Notes: a model not told the origin generated them from the sequence alone. Positions 6,934-14,650 are shown, counted from the stretch's first letter. The stretch: DNA of 17,411 nt from DASUNQ01 sp036277075 (GCA_036277075.1 DASUNQ010000042.1:1-17411); one strand, 5' to 3'. Numbers and translations are program-made.

Positions 6934-8091
6934 TCAGGCCCCGAGCAGCGCGCGGATCTCCGGCAGGCGGGCCTCGGCGTCGGCCTCGCCGATCTCCATC
7001 AGCCTGGTCAGATAGTCGGGGTCGAACGAGAGGTAGGAGAGGAAGTCTCCGCTCTTCGTCTCGCGCGTCCCCAGGCTCCGGGTCAGGTAGCGGAAGGCGA
7101 GGGGGAGGTGCGGCTCGAAGTCCCGCGCCAGCGCGCCGATGTCGACGCTCGGGCGGAGCACCAGGAGCTCGACCGGCGCGAGGTCGCCGCGCTCCTCCGG
7201 CGGCAGCTTCTGCAGCAGGAAGTTGAGCCGCTCCATCTGCGCCGAGTCGTAGTCGAGCATGTCGAGGAAGATCGAGTTGAGGAGGTGGTTGAGGATCTGC
7301 GCCGGCGGCGGATAGCCGCGCACCTTGCGCCGCTCCGCCTCCTCCCGGGTCGGCTGGTAGCGCGGCGAGACGGCGAGGATGCGGCGCGCCCCGAGGTGGA
7401 GGGCGGGGGCGAGCGGGGTCTGGAGCCGCACGCCGCCGTCGCCGTACCAGGACTCGCCGAGGCGCACGGCGGGGAAGAAGAGCGGCAGCGCCGAGGAGGC
7501 CATGACGTGCTCGACCCCGATGCGCGCCGGTTGGCTCACCCGCCGCGGCCGCTGCCAGGCGGCGAGCGAGCCCCCGCCGTGGGTCCAGGTGATCGTCTGG
7601 CCGGTGGAGTAGTTGAGCGTGGTCAGCGCCAGCGCCTTGAGCAGGCCGCGCTCGACGTTGCGCGCCACGCCGATGACCTCGCCGTCGACGGTGGCGACCG
7701 AGCGCTCGATGGTGTGGCGCAGCGGCTGTGTGTCGACCAGGCCGCGCACCTCGGGGGCGCGCGGATTGCCGCCGGAGACGAGGTGGGTCGCCCAGCGCAC
7801 CAGATTGCGCGCCAGCCAGGGGACGTCGGTGCGGAAGATGTCCTCGACCTCGAGCTTGGCCCAGAGCTCGGAGAGGGTCGGCGCCGATTCGCCGAGCGGG
7901 CCGGGGTGGGCGGCGAGGTAGGTGGCGTTGATGGCGCCGGCCGAGACGCCGGTGATGATCGGGAAGCGCAGCTCCGGGACGGCGCGGCCGAGGCAGCGGA
8001 GCATGCCGACCTGGTAGGCGGCGCGCGCGCCGCCGCCGGTGAGAACGATCGCGAGGTCGCCGCCCTGGTGCATGCTCACGGTGCGTGCCAT
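6934..8091 (-). CDS. Patatin-like phospholipase
   Basis: A protein of 385 residues if it starts at 8091, or 379 from the in-frame ATG at 8073. It has the three patatin landmarks: the oxyanion loop GGGARAAYQVG (residues 19-29), the nucleophile elbow GVSAG with Ser50, and the catalytic Asp218 in GDGG. It thus uses a Ser-Asp dyad to cleave acyl esters, probably of phospholipids. There is no signal peptide or membrane segment, so it is likely cytoplasmic or peripheral. The C-terminal 150 residues (about 230-385) are charged and not recognised. The patatin core usually begins within a few residues of the start Met, and a GATAAT box at 8090-8095 overlaps the upstream ATG, so the start at 8073 is a serious alternative. 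It diverges from the cytochrome c gene. Confidence 0.9.
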   Translation of the reverse strand: MARTVSMHQGGDLAIVLTGGGARAAYQVGMLRCLGRAVPELRFPIITGVSAGAINATYLAAHPGPLGESAPTLSELWAKLEVEDIFRTDVPWLARNLVRWATHLVSGGNPRAPEVRGLVDTQPLRHTIERSVATVDGEVIGVARNVERGLLKALALTTLNYSTGQTITWTHGGGSLAAWQRPRRVSQPARIGVEHVMASSALPLFFPAVRLGESWYGDGGVRLQTPLAPALHLGARRILAVSPRYQPTREEAERRKVRGYPPPAQILNHLLNSIFLDMLDYDSAQMERLNFLLQKLPPEERGDLAPVELLVLRPSVDIGALARDFEPHLPLAFRYLTRSLGTRETKSGDFLSYLSFDPDYLTRLMEIGEADAEARLPEIRALLGA

Positions 8092-8095
8092 TATC
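8086..8095. promoter_or_regulatory. Near-symmetric -10 element shared by divergent genes
   Basis: On the plus strand TG-C-CATTAT (8086-8094) is an extended -10 ending 11 bases before the cytochrome c ATG at 8106. On the minus strand the same bases read GATAAT (8095-8090), five of six matches to TATAAT, upstream of the patatin start at 8073. Neither gene has a Shine-Dalgarno. This may be one bidirectional promoter. Confidence 0.4.
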
Positions 8096-8105
8096 GCGCG
8101 CGACC

Positions 8106-8699
8106 ATGAAAACCCTGCTCACCGCGGCGGCCTTGCTGGCGCTGCTCGCCGCGATCGCGCTCGGCGCGCTCTACGGCGGCGCCTACGACGTGGCGGCGAC
8201 CTCGCCGGAGACGGGTGTCGTGGCATGGGCCCTGGAGACCGCGCAGGAGCGGTCGGTGGCGCGGCGCGCGCGGGCGGTGGAAGTGCCGCCGCTCGACCGC
8301 CCCGAGCTGCGCGCGGTCGGGCTCATCCACTACCACGAGATGTGCGTCACCTGCCACGGCGCTCCGGGCGTCCCGGCGTCGGAGATCGGCGCCGGGCTCA
8401 ACCCCTTCCCGCCGGAGCTCGCCGAGGAGGCCGAGGAGTACGGCCCCGCCGAGCTCTTCTGGATGGTCAAGAACGGCATCAAGATGACCGGCATGCCCGC
8501 CTTCGGACCCACCCACACCGACGAAGAGCTGTGGGCGATCGTGGCCTTCGTCGAGAGCCTGCCGGAGATGTCCGGCGCCGACTACGCCGCGGCGGTGCGC
8601 GCGGCCGGGCTCGCGGGACTGGCCGGCGAAGCCGCCGAGCCCCCCGGCGCACCGGGCGAGGAGCATTCAGACACCCACCGCGACCCGCACGACCATTAG
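8106..8699 (+). CDS. Membrane-anchored monoheme cytochrome c
   Basis: A 197-residue protein with an N-terminal hydrophobic helix (residues 3-23) that acts as uncleaved anchor or signal. One haem-binding motif C80-V-T-C83-H84 is followed by a GIKMTGMPAFG segment, in which Met130 is the likely sixth ligand. This is the arrangement of class I c-type cytochromes. It would carry electrons on the periplasmic face of the membrane. The segment from GLNPFPPEL to PTHTDEELWAIVAFVESLP is the typical C-terminal helix of the fold. The last residues are histidine-rich (HSDTHRDPHDH), which is not needed for haem binding. I chose the ATG at 8106 over a GTG at 8085 because the signal helix then starts at MKTLL. 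Redox partners are not encoded next to it, and a free-standing electron shuttle is the safest reading. Confidence 0.9.
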   Translation: MKTLLTAAALLALLAAIALGALYGGAYDVAATSPETGVVAWALETAQERSVARRARAVEVPPLDRPELRAVGLIHYHEMCVTCHGAPGVPASEIGAGLNPFPPELAEEAEEYGPAELFWMVKNGIKMTGMPAFGPTHTDEELWAIVAFVESLPEMSGADYAAAVRAAGLAGLAGEAAEPPGAPGEEHSDTHRDPHDH

Positions 8700-8717
8700 T
8701 CGCGCGCAGCCATCGGA

Positions 8718-8723
8718 TAGACT
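8718..8723 (+). promoter_or_regulatory. Putative -10 box (TAGACT) for the MBL/2-oxoacid dehydrogenase operon
   Basis: TAGACT ends 8 bases before the ATG at 8732, and the bases between have no Shine-Dalgarno. This predicts a leaderless first cistron for the five-gene operon. No clear -35 is present at 16-18 bases upstream. Confidence 0.35.
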
Positions 8724-8731
8724 CCCGACCC

Positions 8732-9622
8732 ATGCGCTTGGGGGCGTTGGAGCTGACGGTGGTGGGGGACGGGGTGTTCGGGCTCGATGGGGGGGCGATG
8801 TTCGGGGTCGTCCCGAAGGTGCTCTGGGAGAAGGTCAAGCGCCCGGACGCCCAGAACCGCATCCGCATGGCCACTAACTGCCTGTTGGTCGAGCGCGGGA
8901 GCGAGCTGCTCCTCATCGACACCGGGATCGGCGACAAGCACGACCCCAAGTTCCAGGCCAACTACGCGATGGAGCCCGGCGCCGAGCGGCTGCCGGACGC
9001 GATCCGGCGCGCCGGCTACGCGCTCGAGGACGTCACCCACGTCCTTCTCTCCCACCTCCACTTCGACCACTGCGGCTGGAACACGCGCTCCAGCGGCGGG
9101 TTGCTGGCGCCGACCTTCCCGCGCGCCCGTTACTGGCTCGAGCGCGGCGAGGTGGAGCACGCCCGGGCGCCCAACGAGCGCGACCGCGCGAGCTACGACC
9201 GGCGCAACTGGGAGCCGCTCTTCGCGGCCAAGGTCGTGGAGCTCTTCGACGGCGAGGCCGAGCCGATGCCCGGCGTGCGCGCGGTCAAGGCCCCCGGGCA
9301 CAACCAGGACATGTGCATCGTGCTCCTCGACGGCGGCTCCACCGCCGGCGCCGAGTCTGCCCGCGGCGTCTACTGGGCCGACCTCGTCCCCACCACCGCC
9401 CACGTGCCCTACGCCTGGATCATGGGCTACGACCTCTTCCCGCTGACCACCCTCGAGTCGAAGAAGCGCTGGCTGCCGCGCGCCGCCGCCGAGGGGTGGC
9501 TGTGCGTCTTCGAGCACGATGCCGAGACGCCGCTCGCGCGCATCGTCGAGGAGAAGCCCGGGCGCTACTCCGCGGCCGCCGTCGAGCAGGAGATGGAATG
9601 CCTGAGCAAGACTTCGACCTGA
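8732..9622 (+). CDS. MBL-fold metallo-hydrolase
   Basis: A 296-residue cytoplasmic protein with the metallo-beta-lactamase-fold signature SHLHFDHCGW: His108, His110, Asp112 and His113. Later candidates for the remaining metal ligands are His190 (APGHN), Asp217 (YWADLVPT) and His262 (FEHD). An LIDTGIGDKH segment comes before the first motif. Two metals are therefore likely. The wider family contains lactonases, glyoxalase II thioesterases, and many proteins of unknown substrate; nothing here decides among them. The 3' end overlaps the E3 gene by 25 bases in another frame, and the E3 Shine-Dalgarno lies inside this gene, so the two are probably translationally coupled. That placement suggests a task linked to 2-oxoacid or acyl-CoA metabolism, such as thioester cleavage (inference). 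It is not an antibiotic-resistance gene on this evidence. Confidence 0.88.
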   Translation: MRLGALELTVVGDGVFGLDGGAMFGVVPKVLWEKVKRPDAQNRIRMATNCLLVERGSELLLIDTGIGDKHDPKFQANYAMEPGAERLPDAIRRAGYALEDVTHVLLSHLHFDHCGWNTRSSGGLLAPTFPRARYWLERGEVEHARAPNERDRASYDRRNWEPLFAAKVVELFDGEAEPMPGVRAVKAPGHNQDMCIVLLDGGSTAGAESARGVYWADLVPTTAHVPYAWIMGYDLFPLTTLESKKRWLPRAAAEGWLCVFEHDAETPLARIVEEKPGRYSAAAVEQEMECLSKTST

Positions 9623-10992
9623 TCATCCTCGGCAGCGGTCCCGGCGGCTACGTCGCCGGCATCCGCGCCGGCCAGCTCGGCCTCAAGGCCGGCCTGGTCG
9701 AGAAGGACGCGCAGCTCGGCGGCACCTGCACCCTGCGCGGCTGCATCCCGACCAAGGCCCTCCTCCACACCGCCGCCGTGCTCGATGAGATCCGCGACGC
9801 CGGCAGTCACGGCATCCAGGTCCCGGCGCCGCAGCTCGACGTCGTCCGGGCGCAGAAGCGCAAGCAGCAGATCGTCGACAAGAACTCCAAGGGGATCGAG
9901 TTCCTGCTCAAGAAGAACAAGGTCACGCGCCTGCACGGCCGCGGCCGCCTCGCCGGCGCCAACCAGGTCGAGGTGGACGGGCCTCAGGGGAAGAAGAGCT
10001 ACGGCGCCAAGCACGTCCTGATCGCCACCGGCTCGGTGCCGCGCGACATCCCGATCGCCCCCGCCGACGGCAAGCGCATCCTCAACTCGGACCACGTCCT
10101 CGAGCTCGACCGCGTGCCGCAGAGCCTGGCGGTCCTCGGAGCCGGCGCGGTGGGCACCGAGTTCGCGTCGATCTACGCCTCCTTCGGCTCCAAGGTGACG
10201 CTGATCGAAATGCTGCCGCGGGTCCTGCCGATCGAGGACGAGGAGGTGTCGGCGGAGCTCGAGAAGGCGCTCAGGAAGCGCGGCATGGACGTCCTGACCG
10301 GGACGAAGCTCACCGCGGTGGAGCAGACCGACGGCGGCGTACGCCTCAGCCTGGAAGGCGGGAAGAAGCCGACTGTCGAGGCCGAGCTGCTGCTGGTCGC
10401 CATCGGCCGCCGGCCGGTGACCGAAGACCTCGGCCTCGAGGCCCTCGGCATCCAGCTCGACCGCGGCTACGTCCAGGTCAACGGCTTCATGCAGACGGCG
10501 GCGCCGCACATCTACGCTATCGGCGACGTCGTCCCCACCCCCTGGCTCGCCCACGTCGCCTCGTCCGAGGGGATCCTGGCGGTCGAGCACATGGCCGGCC
10601 AGCCGGCGAAGCCCCTCAACTACGACCGCGTCCCCTCCTGCACCTACTGCGAGCCGGAGGTGGGGAGCGTCGGGCTCACCGAGGCCAAGGCGCGCGAGCG
10701 CGGCTACGCGGTGCAGACCGGCAAGTTCCCCTTCTCGGCGCTCGGCAAGGCACGCATCCTGGGGCGGAGCGAGGGGTTCGTGAAAGTGGTTCGCGAGGCC
10801 AAGTACGACGAGCTGCTGGGGGTGCACATCGTCGGCGCCCACGCCACCGACCTGATCGCCGAGGCCTGCGTGGCGCTGCAGATGGAGGGGACGAACGAGG
10901 AGCTGTTCCGCACCATGCACGCCCACCCGACCCTCTCGGAAGGGGTGGCCGAGGCGGCTCACGCCGCCAGCGGTCACGCGATCCACATCTAG
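9598..10992 (+). CDS. lpdA: Dihydrolipoamide dehydrogenase (E3)
   Basis: A 464-residue FAD-dependent enzyme that re-oxidises dihydrolipoamide on E2 and passes electrons to NAD+. Visible motifs in order: FAD-binding GSGPGGYVAGIRAGQ (residues 12-26), redox-active disulfide C44-T-L-R-G-C49 followed by IPTK, a second dinucleotide-binding loop GAGAVGTEFA, the FAD-contacting IYAIGDVV, and the C-terminal active-site HPTLSE with His443 and Glu448. In most E3 proteins the disulfide loop reads CLNxGC or CVNVGC, so TLR is a variant. The start ATG at 9598 has AGGAG just upstream, within the MBL gene. The next gene begins 16 bases after its stop. Its place at the head of E1 and E2 genes makes it the E3 of this complex, although E3 can also serve other lipoyl systems. 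Confidence 0.95.
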   Translation: MPEQDFDLIILGSGPGGYVAGIRAGQLGLKAGLVEKDAQLGGTCTLRGCIPTKALLHTAAVLDEIRDAGSHGIQVPAPQLDVVRAQKRKQQIVDKNSKGIEFLLKKNKVTRLHGRGRLAGANQVEVDGPQGKKSYGAKHVLIATGSVPRDIPIAPADGKRILNSDHVLELDRVPQSLAVLGAGAVGTEFASIYASFGSKVTLIEMLPRVLPIEDEEVSAELEKALRKRGMDVLTGTKLTAVEQTDGGVRLSLEGGKKPTVEAELLLVAIGRRPVTEDLGLEALGIQLDRGYVQVNGFMQTAAPHIYAIGDVVPTPWLAHVASSEGILAVEHMAGQPAKPLNYDRVPSCTYCEPEVGSVGLTEAKARERGYAVQTGKFPFSALGKARILGRSEGFVKVVREAKYDELLGVHIVGAHATDLIAEACVALQMEGTNEELFRTMHAHPTLSEGVAEAAHAASGHAIHI

Positions 10993-11008
10993 GCGGGCCG
11001 CCGGCGCG

Positions 11009-12085
11009 ATGGCGAAGATGAGCCGCGGGCTCGGGCCCCTCCATCCGCAGGCGGCGCCGGCCGCCGACCGGCTGGCGAAGACCTCCCTCGGCCGCGACCA
11101 GCAGCTCGAGCTCTACCGCTACCTCCAGCTCACCCGCATGACCGAGGCCCGCCTCGGCAACCTGTACCGTCAGGGCAAGGTCGTCGGCGGGCTCTATTCG
11201 AGCCGCGGCCAGGAGGCGATCTCGGTCGGCAGCGCCTACGCGCTGGCGCCGCAGGACGTCATCGGCCCGATCATCCGCAACCTGGGGGCGATGCTGGTGC
11301 GCGGGGTCCAGCCGCGCGAGGTGATGATGCAGTACATGGCGCGCGCCGACGGTCCGACCGGCGGCAAGGACGCCAACACCCACTTCGGCGACCTCGCCCG
11401 GGGGCTGGTGGCGCCGATCTCGATGCTCGGCGCTCTCATCCCGGTGCTCGTCGGCGTCGCCCTCGCCGGCCGCATGCTGGGCAGGGACCTCGTCGCCATG
11501 ACCTGGATCGGCGACGGCGGCACCTCGACCGGCGACTTCCACGAGGGACTGAACCTGGCGGCGGTCTGGAACGTCCCCTTCGTGCTCATCGCCGAGCACA
11601 ACGGCTACGCCTACTCGACCCCGACCGAGAAGCAGATGCGGATCAAGAACATCGCCGTGCGCGCCGCCGGCTACGGCATTCCCGGCGAGGTGGTGGACGG
11701 CAACGACGTGCTCGCGGTCTACGAGGTGACGAAGCGCGCCGTCGACCGTGCGCGCGCCGGCGGCGGGCCGACGCTCGTCGAGGCCAAGACCTTCCGCATG
11801 AAGGGGCACGCCGAGCACGACGACGCGGGGTACGTGCCGCCGGAGCTGTTCGAGCGCTGGCGGGAGCGCGACCCCATCGATCGCTTCCACCGCCACCTGC
11901 TGGCCGCGGGGCTGGCGAGCGAGGAGGAGCTGGCGGCCGTCGTCGCCGAGATCGACCGGGTGCTCGACGACGAGGTGGACCGCGCGCTCGCCTCCCCCTT
12001 CCCGCCTCCCGAGCGGGCGCTCGAAGGGGTCTACGAGGAGCCGCCGCCGCCCGAGGCCGAAGCCGGCGGCGTGGGAGCGCCCTGA
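11009..12085 (+). CDS. 2-Oxoacid dehydrogenase E1 component, alpha subunit
   Basis: A 358-residue thiamine diphosphate enzyme subunit. SRGQEAISVG lies near residue 65. The TPP/metal motif runs from GDG (168-170) to HNGYAYST (197-204). The usual NN is HN, but the second Asn (Asn198) and Tyr200, which bind the metal in branched-chain E1, are kept. The activity loop is R-M-K-G-His267-A-E-H-D-D, unlike the GHSxSDP of pyruvate E1 or HSTSDD of branched-chain E1. With E1 beta it decarboxylates a 2-oxoacid and reductively acylates lipoyl-E2. The substrate (pyruvate, branched-chain 2-oxoacid or acetoin) cannot be decided from sequence. Residues about 340-358 are a Pro/Glu/Ala tail. An in-frame ATG at 11018 is an alternative start, as no Shine-Dalgarno favours either. 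The stop lies 4 bases before the E1 beta ATG. Confidence 0.9.
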   Translation: MAKMSRGLGPLHPQAAPAADRLAKTSLGRDQQLELYRYLQLTRMTEARLGNLYRQGKVVGGLYSSRGQEAISVGSAYALAPQDVIGPIIRNLGAMLVRGVQPREVMMQYMARADGPTGGKDANTHFGDLARGLVAPISMLGALIPVLVGVALAGRMLGRDLVAMTWIGDGGTSTGDFHEGLNLAAVWNVPFVLIAEHNGYAYSTPTEKQMRIKNIAVRAAGYGIPGEVVDGNDVLAVYEVTKRAVDRARAGGGPTLVEAKTFRMKGHAEHDDAGYVPPELFERWRERDPIDRFHRHLLAAGLASEEELAAVVAEIDRVLDDEVDRALASPFPPPERALEGVYEEPPPPEAEAGGVGAP

Positions 12086-12089
12086 CTCG

Positions 12090-13067
12090 ATGGCCGAGCC
12101 GGTCACCTACCTCGAGGCGATCCGCCAGGGGCTGTGGGAGGAGATGGAGGCGGATCCCACGGTCTTCATGCTCGGCCAGGACATCGGCGCCTACGGCGGC
12201 GCCTTCCGCGTCACCGCCGGCTTCCTCGACCGCTTCGGCCCGGAGAGGGTGATCGACACGCCGATCAGCGAGTCGGCGATGGTCGGCGCGGCGATCGGCG
12301 CCGGCATCATGGGACTCAAGCCGGTGGTCGAGATGCAGTTCATCGACTTCATCGCCTGCGCCTTCAACCAGATCGTGAACTTCGCCGCCACCTGCCGCTA
12401 CCGCTGGGGGCAGGCGGTGCCGATCGTCGTCCGCGGGCCGGCCGGCGGCAACGTCCGCGGCTCGGCCTTCCACAGCCAGAACCCGGAGGGGTACTTCCAG
12501 CGCGCGCCGGGCCTCAAGATCGTGGCGCCGGCCACCGCCGCCGATGCCAAGGGCTTGATCAAGTCGGCGATCCGCGACCCCAACCCGGTCCTCTTCTTCG
12601 AGCACAAGTACCTGTACCGCCGGATCAAGGAGGAGCTGCCCCCGGGCGACGGCGCGGTGCCGATCGGCAAGGCGCGTCTGGCGCGCGCGGGGCGCGACCT
12701 CACCGTCGTGACCTGGGGTGCTATGGTCCACGTCGCGCTCGAAGCGGCGGGGCGCTTCGCCGCGGAGGGCGTCGAGCTCGAGGTCCTCGACCTGCGCACC
12801 CTCAAGCCGCTCGACGAGGAAGCCTTCCTCGCCTCCGCGCGCAAGACCAACCGGGTCCTGGTGCTGACCGAAGAGCCGCTGACCGGCTCGGTGGGGGCGG
12901 AAGTGGCGGCGCGCATCGCCGAGAAGGCGTTCGACTGGCTCGACGCGCCGGTCGCGCGCCTCGCCGCCCCCGATACGCCGGTCCCCTACAGCCCGACGCT
13001 GGAAGACGCCTGGCTGCCCAACGCCGACAAGCTCGTCACGCGGGTGCGCGAGCTGCTCAGCCACTGA
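12090..13067 (+). CDS. 2-Oxoacid dehydrogenase E1 component, beta subunit
   Basis: A 325-residue subunit of normal family length that pairs with E1 alpha to form the thiamine diphosphate site. Visible landmarks are GQDIGAYGGAFRVTAG (residues 29-44), the TPISE segment with Glu61 expected to activate the cofactor, and AFHSQNPEGYF with His128. EHKYLYR at 171-177 resembles branched-chain or acetoin-type E1 beta more than pyruvate-type ENELLY, which leans away from classical pyruvate dehydrogenase. The C-terminal transketolase-like domain contains VLDLRTLKPLDEE and VLTEEPLTGSVGAE. It follows E1 alpha after 4 bases with a poor Shine-Dalgarno (GGGAG about 13 bases upstream), so translation is probably coupled. 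The E2 gene follows 15 bases after its stop. Confidence 0.93.
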   Translation: MAEPVTYLEAIRQGLWEEMEADPTVFMLGQDIGAYGGAFRVTAGFLDRFGPERVIDTPISESAMVGAAIGAGIMGLKPVVEMQFIDFIACAFNQIVNFAATCRYRWGQAVPIVVRGPAGGNVRGSAFHSQNPEGYFQRAPGLKIVAPATAADAKGLIKSAIRDPNPVLFFEHKYLYRRIKEELPPGDGAVPIGKARLARAGRDLTVVTWGAMVHVALEAAGRFAAEGVELEVLDLRTLKPLDEEAFLASARKTNRVLVLTEEPLTGSVGAEVAARIAEKAFDWLDAPVARLAAPDTPVPYSPTLEDAWLPNADKLVTRVRELLSH

Positions 13068-13082
13068 CGCGAGGGAAGAGAG

Positions 13083-14576
13083 ATGCCGACCGAAGTCGTG
13101 ATGCCGCAGATGGGGGAGTCGATCGCGGAGGGAACAATCACCAAGTGGCTGGTCAAGCCGGGGGAGAAGGTGGAGCGCGACCAACCGCTGTTCGAGATCT
13201 CGACCGACAAGGTGGACGCCGAGATCCCCAGCCCGGCAGCGGGGACGCTGCTTGAGGTCCGCCACCAGGAAGGCGAGACGGTGCCGGTCAACGAGGTGGT
13301 GGCGCTGATCGGGGCGGAAGGCGAAGCGGGCGGGCAGGCCGCGGCTCCGGCGCCGGCGGCGGCTGCCGCGCCGCCGGCTGCCGGCGCTGCCGCGGAAGAG
13401 GCGCCGCCCGCCGAGGCGAAGGAGGAAGCGAAGCGGGTGGAGGAGGCGCGCGAGGGGGTCGGTGGCGAGGCGGTCGCGGCCGGGGCGTCGCCCGAGCCGC
13501 AGCCCGCGCCAAAGGAGGAGGCCGGCAAGCCGGAGGACGAGGAGGCGGGAGCCGAACCCGAGTCCGCCGAGGGGCGGCTGCGGAAGTTCTCGAGCCCGCT
13601 GGTGCGCAGCATCGCCGCCAAGGAGGGCGTCGACCTCCAGCACGTGCCGGGGACCGGCGCCCAGGGGCGCGTCACCAAGCAGGACATCTTGAGCTTCATC
13701 GACCAGCGGCAGAAGCCGGCCGCGGCCGCGGCGCAACCGGCGGCGGCTCCCGCCGCGGGCCCCCGGCCGGCCCCACCGGCTCCGACTCCCGGGCCCGCTC
13801 CTGCCGCGGCCGCGCGCCCGGCCGGCACGTTCCACGTCCCCGCCTACGCCGAGGGGGAGGACGTCGAGATCGAGCCGATGTCCAGGATCCGGCAGATCAC
13901 CGTTGCCCACATGACCTACTCGAAGGCCACCTCGGCGCATGTCACCACGGTCTTCCACATGGACATGTCGCGCGTCGCCCGCGCCCGGGCCCGCGCCAAG
14001 GACGGGTTCCTGAAGAAGGAGGGGACGAAGCTCACCTACATGCCCTTCATCTTCAAGGCCGTGGTCAACGGCCTCAAGGCGCACAAGAAGCTCAACGCGG
14101 CGATCGACGGCACGAACATCGTCTACAAGCGCGACATCAACCTCGGGATGGCCGTGGACCTCGGGCACGGGCTCATCGTGCCGGTCATCAAACACGCCGA
14201 CCAGCTCTCGCTCGTCGGGTTGGCCAAGGCCGCCAACGACCTCGCCGACCGCGCACGGGCCAAGAAGCTCAAGCCGGAGGAGGCGCAGGGAGGGACCTTC
14301 ACGATTACCAACCCCGGGGTCTTCGGCAGCCTCTTCGGCACGCCGATCATCAACCAGCCGCAGGTGGCGATCCTCGGGGTGGGCGTCGTCGAGAAGCGCC
14401 CGGTGGTCGCCGAGGACGCGGACGGCAACGACTCGATCGCCATCAAGACCATGTCTTACTTCGGCATCTCGTACGACCACCGCCTGGTCGACGGCGCCGA
14501 CGCCGACCGTTTCATGATCGAGGTCAAGCGCACGCTCGAAGAGGACACCTGGACCGAGCTCGAGCCCTACGCCTGA
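13083..14576 (+). CDS. 2-Oxoacid dehydrogenase E2, dihydrolipoyl acyltransferase
   Basis: A 497-residue acyltransferase and core of the complex. One lipoyl domain occupies residues 1-78 with the lipoyl-lysine Lys43 in STDKVDAEIP. A long Ala/Pro/Glu linker covers about 79-165. The E1/E3-binding domain is at about 168-207 (RKFSSPLVRSIAAKEGVDL...GTGAQGRVTKQDI). A second Ala/Pro linker covers 211-248, and the catalytic domain 258-497 ends with the active site H466-R-L-V-D470-G. The catalytic core carries NPGVFGSLFGTPIINQPQVA, a form often annotated as succinyltransferase. However, the two-subunit E1 next door excludes a 2-oxoglutarate dehydrogenase, which has a single-chain E1. The start is set by GAGGGAAGAGAG upstream. 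It is the last gene of the operon. Acyl specificity is undetermined. Confidence 0.94.
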   Translation: MPTEVVMPQMGESIAEGTITKWLVKPGEKVERDQPLFEISTDKVDAEIPSPAAGTLLEVRHQEGETVPVNEVVALIGAEGEAGGQAAAPAPAAAAAPPAAGAAAEEAPPAEAKEEAKRVEEAREGVGGEAVAAGASPEPQPAPKEEAGKPEDEEAGAEPESAEGRLRKFSSPLVRSIAAKEGVDLQHVPGTGAQGRVTKQDILSFIDQRQKPAAAAAQPAAAPAAGPRPAPPAPTPGPAPAAAARPAGTFHVPAYAEGEDVEIEPMSRIRQITVAHMTYSKATSAHVTTVFHMDMSRVARARARAKDGFLKKEGTKLTYMPFIFKAVVNGLKAHKKLNAAIDGTNIVYKRDINLGMAVDLGHGLIVPVIKHADQLSLVGLAKAANDLADRARAKKLKPEEAQGGTFTITNPGVFGSLFGTPIINQPQVAILGVGVVEKRPVVAEDADGNDSIAIKTMSYFGISYDHRLVDGADADRFMIEVKRTLEEDTWTELEPYA

Positions 14577-14598
14577 CCCGAAAAGAAGGGGCGCACCA

Positions 14599-14637
14599 AA
14601 ATTGACGCTGGCGTAACCTCCTTCCCGAGCGTCAGTT
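14599..14637. promoter_or_regulatory. Long dyad symmetry between E2 and the PPC-like gene
   Basis: TGACGCT (14603-14609) is complementary to AGCGTCA (14628-14634). The flanks extend the stem by one G-U and two A-U pairs. The loop is 18 bases and there is no U-tract on the plus strand, so a simple terminator is unlikely. It lies just upstream of the -10-like box at 14645, where an operator could sit. The rest of the 140-base gap (14577-14716) is less GC-rich than its surroundings. Confidence 0.4.
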
Positions 14638-14641
14638 AGCG

Positions 14642-14650
14642 TGCTACGAT
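14642..14650 (+). promoter_or_regulatory. Putative extended -10 (TGCTACGAT) for the PPC-like gene
   Basis: TG-C-TACGAT with a weak TTCCCG 17 bases upstream (14622-14627). It predicts a start near 14657 and a leader of about 60 bases ending in the Shine-Dalgarno GGAAGGAG before the ATG at 14717. Confidence 0.4.

Noticed and set aside
8085..8105. GTG start at 8085 for the cytochrome c gene
   Set aside because: It would place seven extra residues before the signal helix and start upstream of the -10-like box. The ATG at 8106 gives a normal signal sequence.
14599..14637. Rho-independent terminator of the dehydrogenase operon
   Set aside because: No U-tract follows the stem on the plus strand and the loop is 18 bases. 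The only T-run is on the other strand, where no gene ends.
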